Origin: Alcaligenes pakistanensis
Lineage (GTDB): Bacteria > Pseudomonadota > Gammaproteobacteria > Burkholderiales > Burkholderiaceae_B
Assembly (NCBI RefSeq): GCF_014652815.1
Contig: NZ_BMZN01000002.1
Coordinates: forward strand, 40,480 to 104,479
Reading direction: 5' to 3'
Length of the DNA: 64,000 bases
Shown: positions 17,314 through 25,648 of the stretch, piece by piece
How the letters are laid out: each line of letters starts with the position of its first letter
How positions within the stretch are numbered: the first letter of the stretch is position 1
Position numbers and translations under genes: made by a program
The notes under the pieces: model-generated
The model's database searches: none
Told to the model about the DNA's origin: nothing
Seen by the model: only the letters and a program-made list of their open reading frames with translations

Positions 17314-18501
17314 ATGAACTACCGCAAGCTGACCCTGGTGTTGGCGGCCTTGGCCATGTTGGGGCCGTTCGCCACGGATGCCTATTTGCCTTCGTTTCAC
17401 CGTATTGGTGAAGAGTTTCTGGTAGACCAGTCCCTGGTCCAGCAAACCCTAAGCGTTTACCTGTTTGGCTTCGCCTTCATGAGCCTGTTCTGGGGCACGC
17501 TGTCGGACAGCTTCGGGCGGCGTCCCGTTATCCTGGCCTCCCTGATTTTATTTCTGATTGGTTCGGTGGGCTCGGCGCTAGCCCCCAGCTTTTCCTGGCT
17601 GCTGTTCTTTCGCATGTTGCAAGGCTGTTCGGCTGGGGCCGGGCGTGTCGTGGGGCAGGCGCTGGCGCGGGACTGTGTGCAGGGCGTGGAAGCCCAGCGC
17701 TTGTTTGCCCACATCACTATGGTGTTCAGTCTGGCTCCGGCGATTGCACCTGTGCTCGGTGGCTATTTAAGCGCCTATGCAGGCTGGCGTTCGGTGTTCT
17801 GGCTGCTGACGCTGCTAAGCCTTGCGCTGATGGCCCTGTGCTGGCGGCAATTGCCTGAAACCTTGCCGGTCGCCTCGCGCCAACCCTTAAAGCCCATGAT
17901 CATCCTGGGCAACTATGCCCGTGCGTTGCGTAATGGCCGTTTTGTATTGGCGATCTCCGCTGTGGCCTGTGCTTTTTCGGGTTTCGCCTTGTATATCTCT
18001 TCCGCAGCCAGCTTTGTGATTGGTGTGCTGGGCCTGACAGAAACGGCGTTCGCCTGGCTGTTCCTGCCCTTTATTGGCGGTATGTTGGGAGGTTCCATCC
18101 TGAATGCGCGCTTTGCAGACAAATTGCCCCCGGCTCGCATGATTCGCCTGGGCCTATCCATTATGCTGGGCGGCGCAGTATTCAATACGCTGTACAACCT
18201 GCTGTTCCAGGCCGAGGTTCCCTGGGCAGTCATGCCGATTTTTGTCTATGCCTTTGGGATGTCCATGGCCCTGCCGGGCATGACGGTGGTGACTTTAGGC
18301 ACCTTCCCGACCATGCGTGGCCTGGCCTCTTCGATACAAAGTTCCTGGCAAATGCTTTTGTTTGCCACGGTATCCGGTGTGGTAGCACCGTTGCTGTTTG
18401 AAAGCGGTTTGCTGCTGGCATTAGGCATGTTGTGTGCTGCTGCCTTGTCGGCGGGTTTCTGGTGGTGTAGCCAGCACCGTTCTAAATCGACTGAGGTCTA
18501 A
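17314..18501 (+). CDS. Bcr/CflA-type MFS drug efflux transporter
   Basis: Inner-membrane proton antiporter of 395 residues with about 12 hydrophobic segments. The N-terminal DAYLPSFHRIGEEFLVDQSLVQQTLS, the loop 2-3 motif GTLSDSFGRRPVIL (about residues 61-74) and FFRMLQGCSAGAGRVVGQALARD in segment 4 are characteristic of Bcr/CflA exporters (bicyclomycin, chloramphenicol and similar compounds). It stands alone after a palindromic site. Its actual drug profile cannot be predicted. Confidence 0.9.
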   Translation: MNYRKLTLVLAALAMLGPFATDAYLPSFHRIGEEFLVDQSLVQQTLSVYLFGFAFMSLFWGTLSDSFGRRPVILASLILFLIGSVGSALAPSFSWLLFFRMLQGCSAGAGRVVGQALARDCVQGVEAQRLFAHITMVFSLAPAIAPVLGGYLSAYAGWRSVFWLLTLLSLALMALCWRQLPETLPVASRQPLKPMIILGNYARALRNGRFVLAISAVACAFSGFALYISSAASFVIGVLGLTETAFAWLFLPFIGGMLGGSILNARFADKLPPARMIRLGLSIMLGGAVFNTLYNLLFQAEVPWAVMPIFVYAFGMSMALPGMTVVTLGTFPTMRGLASSIQSSWQMLLFATVSGVVAPLLFESGLLLALGMLCAAALSAGFWWCSQHRSKSTEV

Positions 18502-18508
18502 GCCTTTA

Positions 18509-19093
18509 TCAAGACCGGGTGTGACTGCTTTCCTTATGCTCAGCACCCGTGTTTTGAGCAACGCTCTGACTGCTACTTCGAGCGCCATTGTGATCCACAG
18601 TGGCGTTTTTATTTTCAGCTGTACTGCTGGACATCGAGGGTGTAAACCATTGCACCAGGCCCATGCCTGCCAAGATCAACAACACACCTAGAATCCGTCC
18701 CATATGCACGGGGCGTGGAGTCAGCCCCATCAAACCGTAGTGGTCGATCAGCATGGAACTGAGCATTTGCCCGGCCACGACACAGACGATGAAGCTGGCG
18801 GCTCCCATACGGGGGGTCAGGATCAGGGCCGCGCTGATATAGATGACACCGCCAATACCACCCGTCCACACCCACCACGGGGCATGCGCCAATTGCGCTG
18901 TCAGGGGGGCGGGGGCGCGCATCAGCCACAAGGTTGGCACAACCAGGGCGGCACTGATGCACAGCGATACCAGCGTTGCCCACAGAGGATGCCCCAGGAC
19001 TTTACCCAGAACGGCATTGCTGGCCGCCTGGAAAGGCACGGCAGAACCGGCAAATATAGCCACCAACATACTGAACAAAGCGGTACCGGGCAT
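18509..19093 (-). CDS. DMT superfamily (YdcZ/DUF606-type) membrane transporter
   Basis: Small integral membrane protein of 194 residues with five hydrophobic segments (first AGSAVPFQAASNAVLGKVLG..., last GRILGVLLILAGMGLVQWF at about 132-150). This is the size and arrangement of the YdcZ/DUF606 branch. A polar Ser/Asn/His-rich tail of about 40 residues follows the last segment and is unusual. It is convergent with the MFS gene (7-bp gap) and divergent from the LysR gene at 19183, which probably controls it. Confidence 0.82.
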   Translation of the reverse strand: MPGTALFSMLVAIFAGSAVPFQAASNAVLGKVLGHPLWATLVSLCISAALVVPTLWLMRAPAPLTAQLAHAPWWVWTGGIGGVIYISAALILTPRMGAASFIVCVVAGQMLSSMLIDHYGLMGLTPRPVHMGRILGVLLILAGMGLVQWFTPSMSSSTAENKNATVDHNGARSSSQSVAQNTGAEHKESSHTRS

Positions 19094-19182
19094 AAACGTA
19101 TCTCCCTAGAAATCAAAGCTCTATCTTGCACTATTCGTTGTTCTTATTGAAATTAATAGTGTGCACAGTCATTATTCGTTCT

Positions 19183-20085
19183 ATGGATGAACTGCGACGT
19201 ATAGATTTAAACCTGCTGCTTAGTCTGCATGCTCTGTTGACCGAACAGCATGTGACCCGTGCGGCCCACCGACTGCATAAAAGCCAGCCGGCGGTCAGCC
19301 ATGCCTTGGCGCATCTGCGTCAGGTTTTCAACGATCCTTTATTGATACGGCGGGGAGCACGGCTGGAGCCCACAGCTCTGGCCCTGCAACTGCAACGCCC
19401 TTTGGAGCAGGCTTTGCAGCAGCTGAACGGCTTGCTGGATGCCGGTGGTTTTGATCCGGCCAGTGAACAGCGTGAGTTTCGCTTGGCCATGTCCGATTAC
19501 GGGGCACAGATTGTGCTGCCGCCCTTGATGCGTGTCTTGCGGCAACAGGCTCCCGGTATTCATCTGGCAGTGAGCCAAGGTAGCCGGGAAGCGATGCTGG
19601 CGCAGCTAAGCGATGGTGAACTGGATGTGGCCTTAGGGGTGTTCTCTGACATTCCGGCCGGTTTGCAGGCACAGACTTTGTTTGAAGAGCATCTTATTTG
19701 TATTGCCGACCGCGCCAGTTTGTCTACGCCTGCCGGGCCGGATCTGGACGAGTGGTTGCAGCATCCCCATGTGCTGGTTTCTATGCGCCCCGGTGGTGAA
19801 AGCGAGGTCGATAATGTGCTTAATCGAAGGGGACTGAAGCGTCAGATTGCCCTATCTTTGCCGCATTGGAGTGCTGCTGCCCAGGTGCTGGCGGGTACTG
19901 ATCTGATTCTGACGGTTTCCAGCCGCAGCGCCGAACCCTTGCGTGAGCACCCTGAACTGGTTTTTTTCAAGCCACCTTTGCCCATTCCCTCGGTCTTGTT
20001 TCAGCAAGTTTGGCATAGTCGACGGCATGCGGACCCGGCCCATGTCTGGTTGCGCCAGCAATTAATGGATTGCTGCCAGAGCTAG
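19183..20085 (+). CDS. LysR family transcriptional regulator
   Basis: Regulator of 300 residues. The N-terminal winged helix (MDELRRIDLNLLLSLHALL, then HVTRAAHRLHKSQPAVSHALAHLR, about residues 15-45) resembles the NodD/SyrM branch. The effector-binding domain follows from about residue 90. The ATG at 19183 gives the canonical family start; an upstream frame extension of 19 codons is rejected. It is divergent from the DMT-type transporter gene, with an AT-rich 89-bp spacer, and is its likely regulator. Confidence 0.88.
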   Translation: MDELRRIDLNLLLSLHALLTEQHVTRAAHRLHKSQPAVSHALAHLRQVFNDPLLIRRGARLEPTALALQLQRPLEQALQQLNGLLDAGGFDPASEQREFRLAMSDYGAQIVLPPLMRVLRQQAPGIHLAVSQGSREAMLAQLSDGELDVALGVFSDIPAGLQAQTLFEEHLICIADRASLSTPAGPDLDEWLQHPHVLVSMRPGGESEVDNVLNRRGLKRQIALSLPHWSAAAQVLAGTDLILTVSSRSAEPLREHPELVFFKPPLPIPSVLFQQVWHSRRHADPAHVWLRQQLMDCCQS

Positions 20086-20170
20086 GCTTGACCCTTTATA
20101 ACGGGCCAGTGCTTGACGATACCGCCTGCAGTTTCCGACAATTTAGGTTTGCCGTTGAATTTCCCCTTTA

Positions 20171-20186
20171 ATCCGTTTAAACGGAT
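20171..20186. promoter_or_regulatory. Perfect 16-bp palindrome upstream of fecR-like gene
   Basis: ATCCGTTTAAACGGAT, a perfect 8+8 palindrome about 65 bases before the FecR-like start codon. This is a plausible operator; no family can be assigned. Confidence 0.4.
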
Positions 20187-20249
20187 GGATAAAAACGATT
20201 TGGACTGCGACTTGCAGCCCCTGTGTAGTGCTTTTTAGATTGATTGTTG

Positions 20250-21224
20250 ATGAACCCTGCCAATGCCTTGAATTTGGATGAAGACACCTTGCACAAGGAG
20301 GCACGCGCTTGGGTCAGCCGCCTGAAAACGTCCTCGCTGACCCCGCGTCAGGCCCGAGAGCTGCGCCGCTGGTGTGGGCGTAGCCCTGCCCACGCCTCCG
20401 CCTTCGCGCACGCCCGTGAGCAGTGGGATGCCCTGCCTCAAGATCGTGGTGAGTGGCTGCGTGAAGCCAAGCTGACCAAAGCACGTGGCCACCAACCCTT
20501 GCGTCGCGCCTTGCTGGGCGGTTTGCTCCTGGGCGGAGGCCTGTATATGGTCGTCAAGCCGCCCCTGCAGTTATGGCCCTCGCTGGCCGATTTACGTGCC
20601 GACTACCGCACCGGCGCGGGCGAGCAGCGACGGGTGCAATTGCTGGACCATGTCTGGCTGGATATGAATACCCGCAGTCGTTTGAATGTTAGTGACGATA
20701 CGCATCTGGGCCGGATCGTGGCCTTGCTGGATGGGGAGGTCGAGGTGCGTCAGGCCGAGCGCTCGGCAGTGGTATGTACGGTGTTTGCCGGAGGGGGGTC
20801 TATTCAGACCTTCAATGGCCGTACCAATATCCGTTACCTGCAGGGCAAAACGCAGGTGACCTGCCTGTCTGGCAGCGCCCAGGTGGATTTTGGTGGTCAG
20901 GGCTACAGGCTGGGGGCTGGCGAGCAACTGGTGTATGGACGCCATGCCATCAGCTCAGTGCAGACTGTGGCGGCGGAGGACTTCCCGTCCTGGCGTCAGG
21001 GCCGTTTGGCCTTTCATGAACAGCCTTTGTCACAGGTGCTGGCCGAGTTGAATCGTTATTGGGCAGGGCATCTGATTTTGAAAGACGCTTCCCTGGGTTC
21101 TATTCTGGTCAACTTGTCCGTTAATCTGGACAACCTGCCAGAGGCCTTGGATGTTTTGCAGGCGCTTTATGGGCTGGATGTAATGCGCTTTCCGGGTGGG
21201 ATCGCCTTATTGAGTCGTGCTTGA
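20250..21224 (+). CDS. FecR-family anti-sigma/sensor protein (orphan)
   Basis: Membrane protein of 324 residues with FecR architecture. A cytoplasmic N-terminal DUF4880 domain (EARAWVSRLKTSSLTPRQARELRRW...) is followed by one transmembrane segment (about residues 89-104), a periplasmic FecR domain (from about residue 120) and a C-terminal secretin/DUF4974-like part (LAFHEQPLSQVLAELNRYW). FecR proteins relay a signal from a TonB-dependent receptor to an ECF sigma factor. Neither gene is adjacent here: a LysR gene lies upstream and a terminator downstream. ATG 20250 is preferred over TTG 20244; no Shine-Dalgarno is obvious. Confidence 0.85.
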   Translation: MNPANALNLDEDTLHKEARAWVSRLKTSSLTPRQARELRRWCGRSPAHASAFAHAREQWDALPQDRGEWLREAKLTKARGHQPLRRALLGGLLLGGGLYMVVKPPLQLWPSLADLRADYRTGAGEQRRVQLLDHVWLDMNTRSRLNVSDDTHLGRIVALLDGEVEVRQAERSAVVCTVFAGGGSIQTFNGRTNIRYLQGKTQVTCLSGSAQVDFGGQGYRLGAGEQLVYGRHAISSVQTVAAEDFPSWRQGRLAFHEQPLSQVLAELNRYWAGHLILKDASLGSILVNLSVNLDNLPEALDVLQALYGLDVMRFPGGIALLSRA

Positions 21225-21307
21225 GAATAGCTTGCTGGGCTGGACCCAATGACGCTGGGGGTTGATCGCAGCGGTAGCAGCTCATCAGGAACACAAGCAG
21301 AAAGTAT

Positions 21308-21347
21308 AAAAAAACGGCCAGGGTAGTGATACCTTGGCCGTTTTTTA
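21308..21347. terminator. Bidirectional Rho-independent terminator
   Basis: A 12-bp stem with one G-T pair (21314-21325 with 21330-21341, loop GTGA) flanked by a run of A on the left and T on the right. It lies between the convergent FecR-like and TerC-type genes and can serve both. Confidence 0.9.
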
Positions 21348-21419
21348 TACTGCGTGGCTATTGGCTATTGGCTATTGGCCAGCGAGCCTGTAAGCCTGCT
21401 TTTTTAGCTCCTTAGCGTC

Positions 21420-22979
21420 TCAGTCCTGCCTCTCCTCGGGCGCATGTAGGCGGCTGACGTGTACAGTCGCGATGCGACGCTGGCTGACTTCGGTGACTTC
21501 AAAGCGCAGACCATCTGCCTCGACTACTGTGCCCACTGTAGGCAGCGAATCCAGACGTTCCAGCAAGAAACCAGCCACGGAGTTGAAGCTGCTGTCTTTC
21601 AAAAGTAGATCGTCTGCTTCGACCGCCTGGGCCAGTAATAACAAGTCTATGCCGCCGTCCACCTGCCACAGATTAGGGCCAATCTGCTGGATAGCCGCCT
21701 GCTCGTCCTCGTCGGGGAATTCGCCAGCAATGGCTTCCAGGATGTCGATAGGGGTCAGCAAGCCTTCAATGGCGCCGTACTCATCCGTTACCAGCACGAA
21801 CTGACCATTGGATTGCTTCAACATGGCAATGGCACTGAGTACATCCGTGTGTTCATGCACGATGATGGGTTCACGCAAGTCCGGCCACAGTTGTATTTGT
21901 GGGTAGTCGTCCAGATCCGCCAGCAAGTCCTTGGCGCGAGCTACACCCACCACCTGATCCAGATCGCCCTGACACACTGGCAAGAAGCTGTGCGGAGTGG
22001 AGCGCAATTGCTGGCGCAAGGTCTCGGTGGAGTCATCGATATCCAGCCAGGTAATCTCCTGACGAGGGGTCATCAAGGAACGGATAGGGCGTTCAGCCAG
22101 GCTGAGAACACCGCTGACCATATTGCGTTCCTCGGTGCGGAAACCCTGCTCGTCCAGCTCCAGCTGACCGTCGTTATGGCTGTCGTCCTTGTCTTCTTTG
22201 TTACGGTTGCCGAGCATGCGCAGCACAGCTTCTGCCGTACGGTCGCGTAAGGGGCGGCGCGACTGCGAGCGCTGCAAGCTGCGGCGGGCAATCTGGTTGA
22301 AGAACTCGATCAGGATGGAGAAACCAATGGCGGCGTACAGATAGCCTTTGGGGATCTTGAAGCCCAGGCCTTCGGCGGTCAGCGTCAGACCAATCATCAG
22401 CAAGAAGCTTAAACACAGCACGACCACGGTAGGGTGGTTGTTCACAAAGGTGGTCAGGGGCTTGGAGGCCCAGATCATCAAGCCGATGGAGATGATGACA
22501 GCCGTCATCATGACGGGCAGTTCGTCCACCATACCCACGGCGGTAATGACCGCGTCCAGCGAGAACACGGCATCGAGCACCACAATTTGCGCCACGACCA
22601 CGCCAAAGCTGGCGTAAGCCTTGTTGGTGCTGGCGTGGTGGCCGCTGCCTTCAAGACGTTCGTGCAGTTCGCTGGTAGCTTTAAACAGTAGAAACAGACC
22701 GCCCAGCAGCAAGATCAGGTCGCGGCCTGAAAAACTTAGCGGTCCTAACGAAAACAGCGGGGTGGTCAGGGTGACCAACCAGGAAACGATAGTCAGCAGA
22801 CCCAGGCGCATGATCAGCGCCAGCGACAGGCCGATCAGGCGAGCACGGTCGCGCTGATGCGGGGGCAGTTTATCGGCCAGAATCGCGATAAAGATCAGGT
22901 TGTCGATGCCGAGAACAATCTCAAGCACCACCAGAGTTAATAAGCCGACCCATATGCTGGGATCGAGTAGCCATTCCAT
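21420..22979 (-). CDS. TerC-type membrane protein with CBS and CorC/HlyC domains
   Basis: Protein of 519 residues of the YegH/YoaE arrangement. The N-terminal TerC domain (about 1-230) has seven hydrophobic segments and the acidic motifs VLGIDNLIF and [14 protein letters not shown], typical of this metal-ion transport family. A linker (about 231-285) is followed by two CBS domains and a C-terminal CorC_HlyC transporter-associated domain from about residue 430. Related proteins are linked to manganese or other divalent-metal efflux or exoenzyme metalation. No riboswitch was recognised upstream. Confidence 0.9.
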   Translation of the reverse strand: MEWLLDPSIWVGLLTLVVLEIVLGIDNLIFIAILADKLPPHQRDRARLIGLSLALIMRLGLLTIVSWLVTLTTPLFSLGPLSFSGRDLILLLGGLFLLFKATSELHERLEGSGHHASTNKAYASFGVVVAQIVVLDAVFSLDAVITAVGMVDELPVMMTAVIISIGLMIWASKPLTTFVNNHPTVVVLCLSFLLMIGLTLTAEGLGFKIPKGYLYAAIGFSILIEFFNQIARRSLQRSQSRRPLRDRTAEAVLRMLGNRNKEDKDDSHNDGQLELDEQGFRTEERNMVSGVLSLAERPIRSLMTPRQEITWLDIDDSTETLRQQLRSTPHSFLPVCQGDLDQVVGVARAKDLLADLDDYPQIQLWPDLREPIIVHEHTDVLSAIAMLKQSNGQFVLVTDEYGAIEGLLTPIDILEAIAGEFPDEDEQAAIQQIGPNLWQVDGGIDLLLLAQAVEADDLLLKDSSFNSVAGFLLERLDSLPTVGTVVEADGLRFEVTEVSQRRIATVHVSRLHAPEERQD

Positions 22980-23047
22980 GATTTTGTCCTGTTAGACAGA
23001 AAAATAAGTGCAAAAAAGCGGGAGCAGGGCGGGTAGCGCGCCAGGGA

Positions 23048-23389
23048 TCAGACGCGCGGCGGGCGGTGCTCCGGTGCGAATTCGCAGCAAACAGCTGGCA
23101 GGGAAAAAGGCGGACACGCCGAAGGCCAGGCATGCAGCCAACAAGACTGTACCGGGCAAGGCAAAGGGGTATCCGCGTGATCGGCGTACTGTTGCATGGG
23201 CGTTTGCGCCAGGATGGCGCTTAGCTGCTGCAAGGGGTGCTTTCCAGATTCGACACGCAGCTCGGTCGCATGGGCGTCTTGCTGGACGAACAATGCAGAC
23301 TGACCACCTTGCACGGTAGCGTGAAAGTGGGAGCTATACGCCTGGAAAGGGAGGATAAGAAGTAAGACGACGACGAACCAGCGTCTCAT
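23048..23389 (-). CDS. Small exported Cys-rich protein of unknown function
   Basis: Predicted protein of 113 residues, not assigned to a family. MRRWFVVVLLLILPFQAYSSHFH is a good signal peptide. The mature part has a His/Asp cluster (YADHAD) followed by seven cysteines in the last third, four of them near the C-terminus (CPPFSLPAVCCEF). General appearance recalls the small CzcI-like exported proteins found near metal-resistance genes, but the similarity is too vague to name it so. The ATG at 23389 is chosen because it begins the signal peptide. It lies upstream of and on the same strand as the TerC-type gene (68-bp gap). Confidence 0.5.
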   Translation of the reverse strand: MRRWFVVVLLLILPFQAYSSHFHATVQGGQSALFVQQDAHATELRVESGKHPLQQLSAILAQTPMQQYADHADTPLPCPVQSCWLHAWPSACPPFSLPAVCCEFAPEHRPPRV

Positions 23390-23472
23390 GGTGTCTAAGG
23401 GAAGTCGATGACGGATCAGTATATCGTAAGCGGGCGCTAAGCAGAGCGGTACTGTCCGTGGGCATGAATGAC

Positions 23473-23509
23473 AGCAAACCGGGTAGGCCGACATGCTGCC
23501 CGGTTTGCT
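23473..23509. terminator. Strong hairpin after the pirin remnant
   Basis: An 11-bp perfect inverted repeat (AGCAAACCGGG at 23473-23483, CCCGGTTTGCT at 23499-23509) directly beside the stop codon of the pirin fragment. It has no clear T-run on the minus strand, so it may be a terminator or an mRNA-protecting hairpin. Confidence 0.5.
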
Positions 23510-23851
23510 TTAGGGCATTTTCCCAAAGCGGCCTTCGTTAAAGTCCTCAATAGCCTGGTTGACCTCTTGTTGTGTATTCATCACAAAAGGGCCGTATCCG
23601 ACGATGGGCTCTTCCAACGGCTCGCCGCTAAGCAAGAGCAATTGTGTGTCGCTCTCCGCTTGGACCAACATCTGCTGGCCCACCCGCTCCAGAACCACGA
23701 CTTGGGCTTCACCTATTTTGGCCTGCCGGTTGAAGGAGGCGGTGCCGCTCAAAATCAGTGTGTTGGTGTTCCAGCCTTCGGGCACGGTGAAGCTGAAGGT
23801 ATGTCCGGCCTTGATCTGCACATCCCAAACGTGCATGGGGGAGTCCCGATA
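23510..23851 (-). pseudogene. Pirin, C-terminal remnant
   Basis: The frame encodes only the C-terminal cupin half of a pirin-family protein: MHVWDVQIKAG, then LLLLSGEPLEEPIVGYGPFVMNTQQEVNQA, which is the usual pirin tail. Normal pirins have about 230-290 residues; this has 108 from the first ATG (23836). The in-frame codons just upstream (SYRDSP) still look like pirin, but a TAA stop precedes them (23852-23854), and the iron-binding N-terminal cupin is absent. It is most likely a decayed gene; production of a single-cupin protein cannot be excluded. Confidence 0.7.
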
Positions 23852-23985
23852 TGATTAGTCCCTGTTTTCGCAAAAGTGTGTTGCCTTTTTAAGGTGGCCA
23901 AGTCTCTGCAATTAGTAACCAAATTAACAAACGTAATGACTCGACCCGCGCTAGCATGAGCGCAATTTGATACATAGAGAGCGGA

Positions 23986-24723
23986 ATGGGGCAGGCTTTT
24001 CAGGCCTTGAGCGTCTGGCAGGTAATGGGCGTGGGCTTATTGTTTTTCGGCGGCATTTATGTGCTGTTCGCACTGGGCACCTTGGCGCTGACACATTGGC
24101 TTTTCCCGGCCTTGGGTTGGGGACGCCCCTTGGATACGCGCCCGTTGCGCCAGGGCCAACTGCGCCGAGAGTTAAAGCAATCCGGTTCGGCCATTCTGAT
24201 CTTTGGCACCGGCATGATTTTCCCCTGGGGCTTTTTGCAGCTAGGCTGGGCGCATTTGACGCCGGATGCCAGCGCGACACGCATTGCCCTGGAAATTCTG
24301 GTCCTGGTGATCTGGAATGATGTGCATTTCTGGGTGAACCACCGCCTCTTGCATACCCGCTGGTTGCGCCGTTATCACGGCCCGCATCACTCCTCTGTGG
24401 TGGTGACACCGTTTTCTACCTACAGCTTTCACCCGCTGGAATCGATCATGCTGGGCAATGTGATTCTGCTGCCTATGTTGGTACATGATTTCAGCTTCTG
24501 GTCCTTGCTGTCCGTGCCCTTGTTCAGCCTGTTCTTCAACAGCATCGGTCACTCCAATTACGACTTTTTCCCCACTGTCTCCAGCCGCAACTGGCTGGCG
24601 GCCAGCCGTCGACACCAGCGCCATCACGCTCAGTACAACGGTAATTACGGCTTTCAGTTCAGCTTTATGGACCGCCTGTTTGGTACCCGCCTGCCGGACC
24701 GCCCCGAAGAGGCGCGGGGATGA
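23986..24723 (+). CDS. Sterol desaturase/fatty acid hydroxylase superfamily protein
   Basis: Predicted membrane-bound diiron oxygenase of 245 residues. Hydrophobic segments surround the His boxes DVHFWVNHRLLH (about residues 110-121), HGPHH and RHQRHH, in the order and spacing of the FA_hydroxylase superfamily. Family members hydroxylate or desaturate C-H bonds in lipids and sterols. It is the first gene of a four-gene operon; its end overlaps the next start by 4 bases (ATGA). A short Shine-Dalgarno-like GAGCGGA precedes the ATG. The substrate is probably an acyl chain or acyl product made by the linked synthase (inference). Confidence 0.85.
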   Translation: MGQAFQALSVWQVMGVGLLFFGGIYVLFALGTLALTHWLFPALGWGRPLDTRPLRQGQLRRELKQSGSAILIFGTGMIFPWGFLQLGWAHLTPDASATRIALEILVLVIWNDVHFWVNHRLLHTRWLRRYHGPHHSSVVVTPFSTYSFHPLESIMLGNVILLPMLVHDFSFWSLLSVPLFSLFFNSIGHSNYDFFPTVSSRNWLAASRRHQRHHAQYNGNYGFQFSFMDRLFGTRLPDRPEEARG

Positions 24724-25634
24724 GTGCAGCGTGGCGTTTGCGTAAGCCGCGAGATTGGCAAAGTCTGCTGTACCTGATTGCCTACCCCGTTCTGGTCCTT
24801 GCTCTGTGGCACGGCGGCTTTTCCTGGCTTCTGTACGGCTTGCTGCTGTTTTTGACGCTGGGTGTCGGGGTGATCAACCACAACCATCATCATTTGCGCA
24901 TGTGGCAGGGCCGCCTGCCCAATCGCCTGACGGACTTTTGGCTGACTCTGGTGCAAGGCCACCCCGCTTGTGTATTTTGGCCTGCGCATGGGCGCAACCA
25001 CCATCGCTACAAGCATGGTGAAAAAGACGTGGCCCGCACTTACCGTTTCTGGCGGGGCGACACCAACGATACGCTGGGCTGGCTGATGCATCCTTTTGAG
25101 GCCGCGCCGGCCTTGTATCCCTCTATCTTTGGTTGGTTAGGTAGTTTGCGTCGCCGGTGGCCAGGTGTATGGGCCTATTGCATGGCGCAATACGGCCTGT
25201 GGCTGGGAAGCTGGACGCTGGCTCTGGCGTTGGACCCGGTCAAAGGTTTTTTGTACGTGATCCTGCCGCAGCTGCATGGTTTGCACTGGCTGCTGGCCAC
25301 CAATTACCTGCAACATGCCCATGCCGATGGCAGCCATCAGGCCCGGCATGGTGAGCAACTGGCCTATGCCCGTAATTTCGAGGGGCTGGTGAATCCATTG
25401 CTGTTCAATATCGGCCTGCATGTGGCCCACCATGAACATTCGCGTGCGCACTGGTCTGAGTTGACCCGGCTGCACGACACCGAATACCGAGCCCGCACCC
25501 CGGACGCCTTGAACGAAGGGGGGCTGGTGCCTTATATGCTGCGTGTTTTTGTGTTGGGCCTGTTTATGCCCCGTTACCGCAGTCAATCTTTGAACGCCGT
25601 GGGCCAGACCGAGCGTCGGCGTGATTCTGTGTAA
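24720..25634 (+). CDS. Membrane fatty acid desaturase
   Basis: Integral membrane desaturase of 304 residues with hydrophobic stretches and four His-rich segments: NHNHHHLRMW (about 56-65), HGRNHHRYKHGEKD (about 90-103), NYLQHAHADGSHQ and HVAHHEHSRAHW. These correspond to the three-box diiron motif of acyl-lipid desaturases with an additional His cluster. It overlaps the hydroxylase-like gene upstream and precedes the KAS III/oxidase fusion gene by 14 bases. It likely introduces a double bond into the acyl chain made or used by this pathway. Confidence 0.85.
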   Translation: MSAAWRLRKPRDWQSLLYLIAYPVLVLALWHGGFSWLLYGLLLFLTLGVGVINHNHHHLRMWQGRLPNRLTDFWLTLVQGHPACVFWPAHGRNHHRYKHGEKDVARTYRFWRGDTNDTLGWLMHPFEAAPALYPSIFGWLGSLRRRWPGVWAYCMAQYGLWLGSWTLALALDPVKGFLYVILPQLHGLHWLLATNYLQHAHADGSHQARHGEQLAYARNFEGLVNPLLFNIGLHVAHHEHSRAHWSELTRLHDTEYRARTPDALNEGGLVPYMLRVFVLGLFMPRYRSQSLNAVGQTERRRDSV

Positions 25635-25648
25635 TCAGGAGTATTTCT

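Noticed and set aside
21356..21376. Three tandem copies of GGCTATT
   Set aside because: Short and intergenic beside a terminator; no sign of function beyond slippage.
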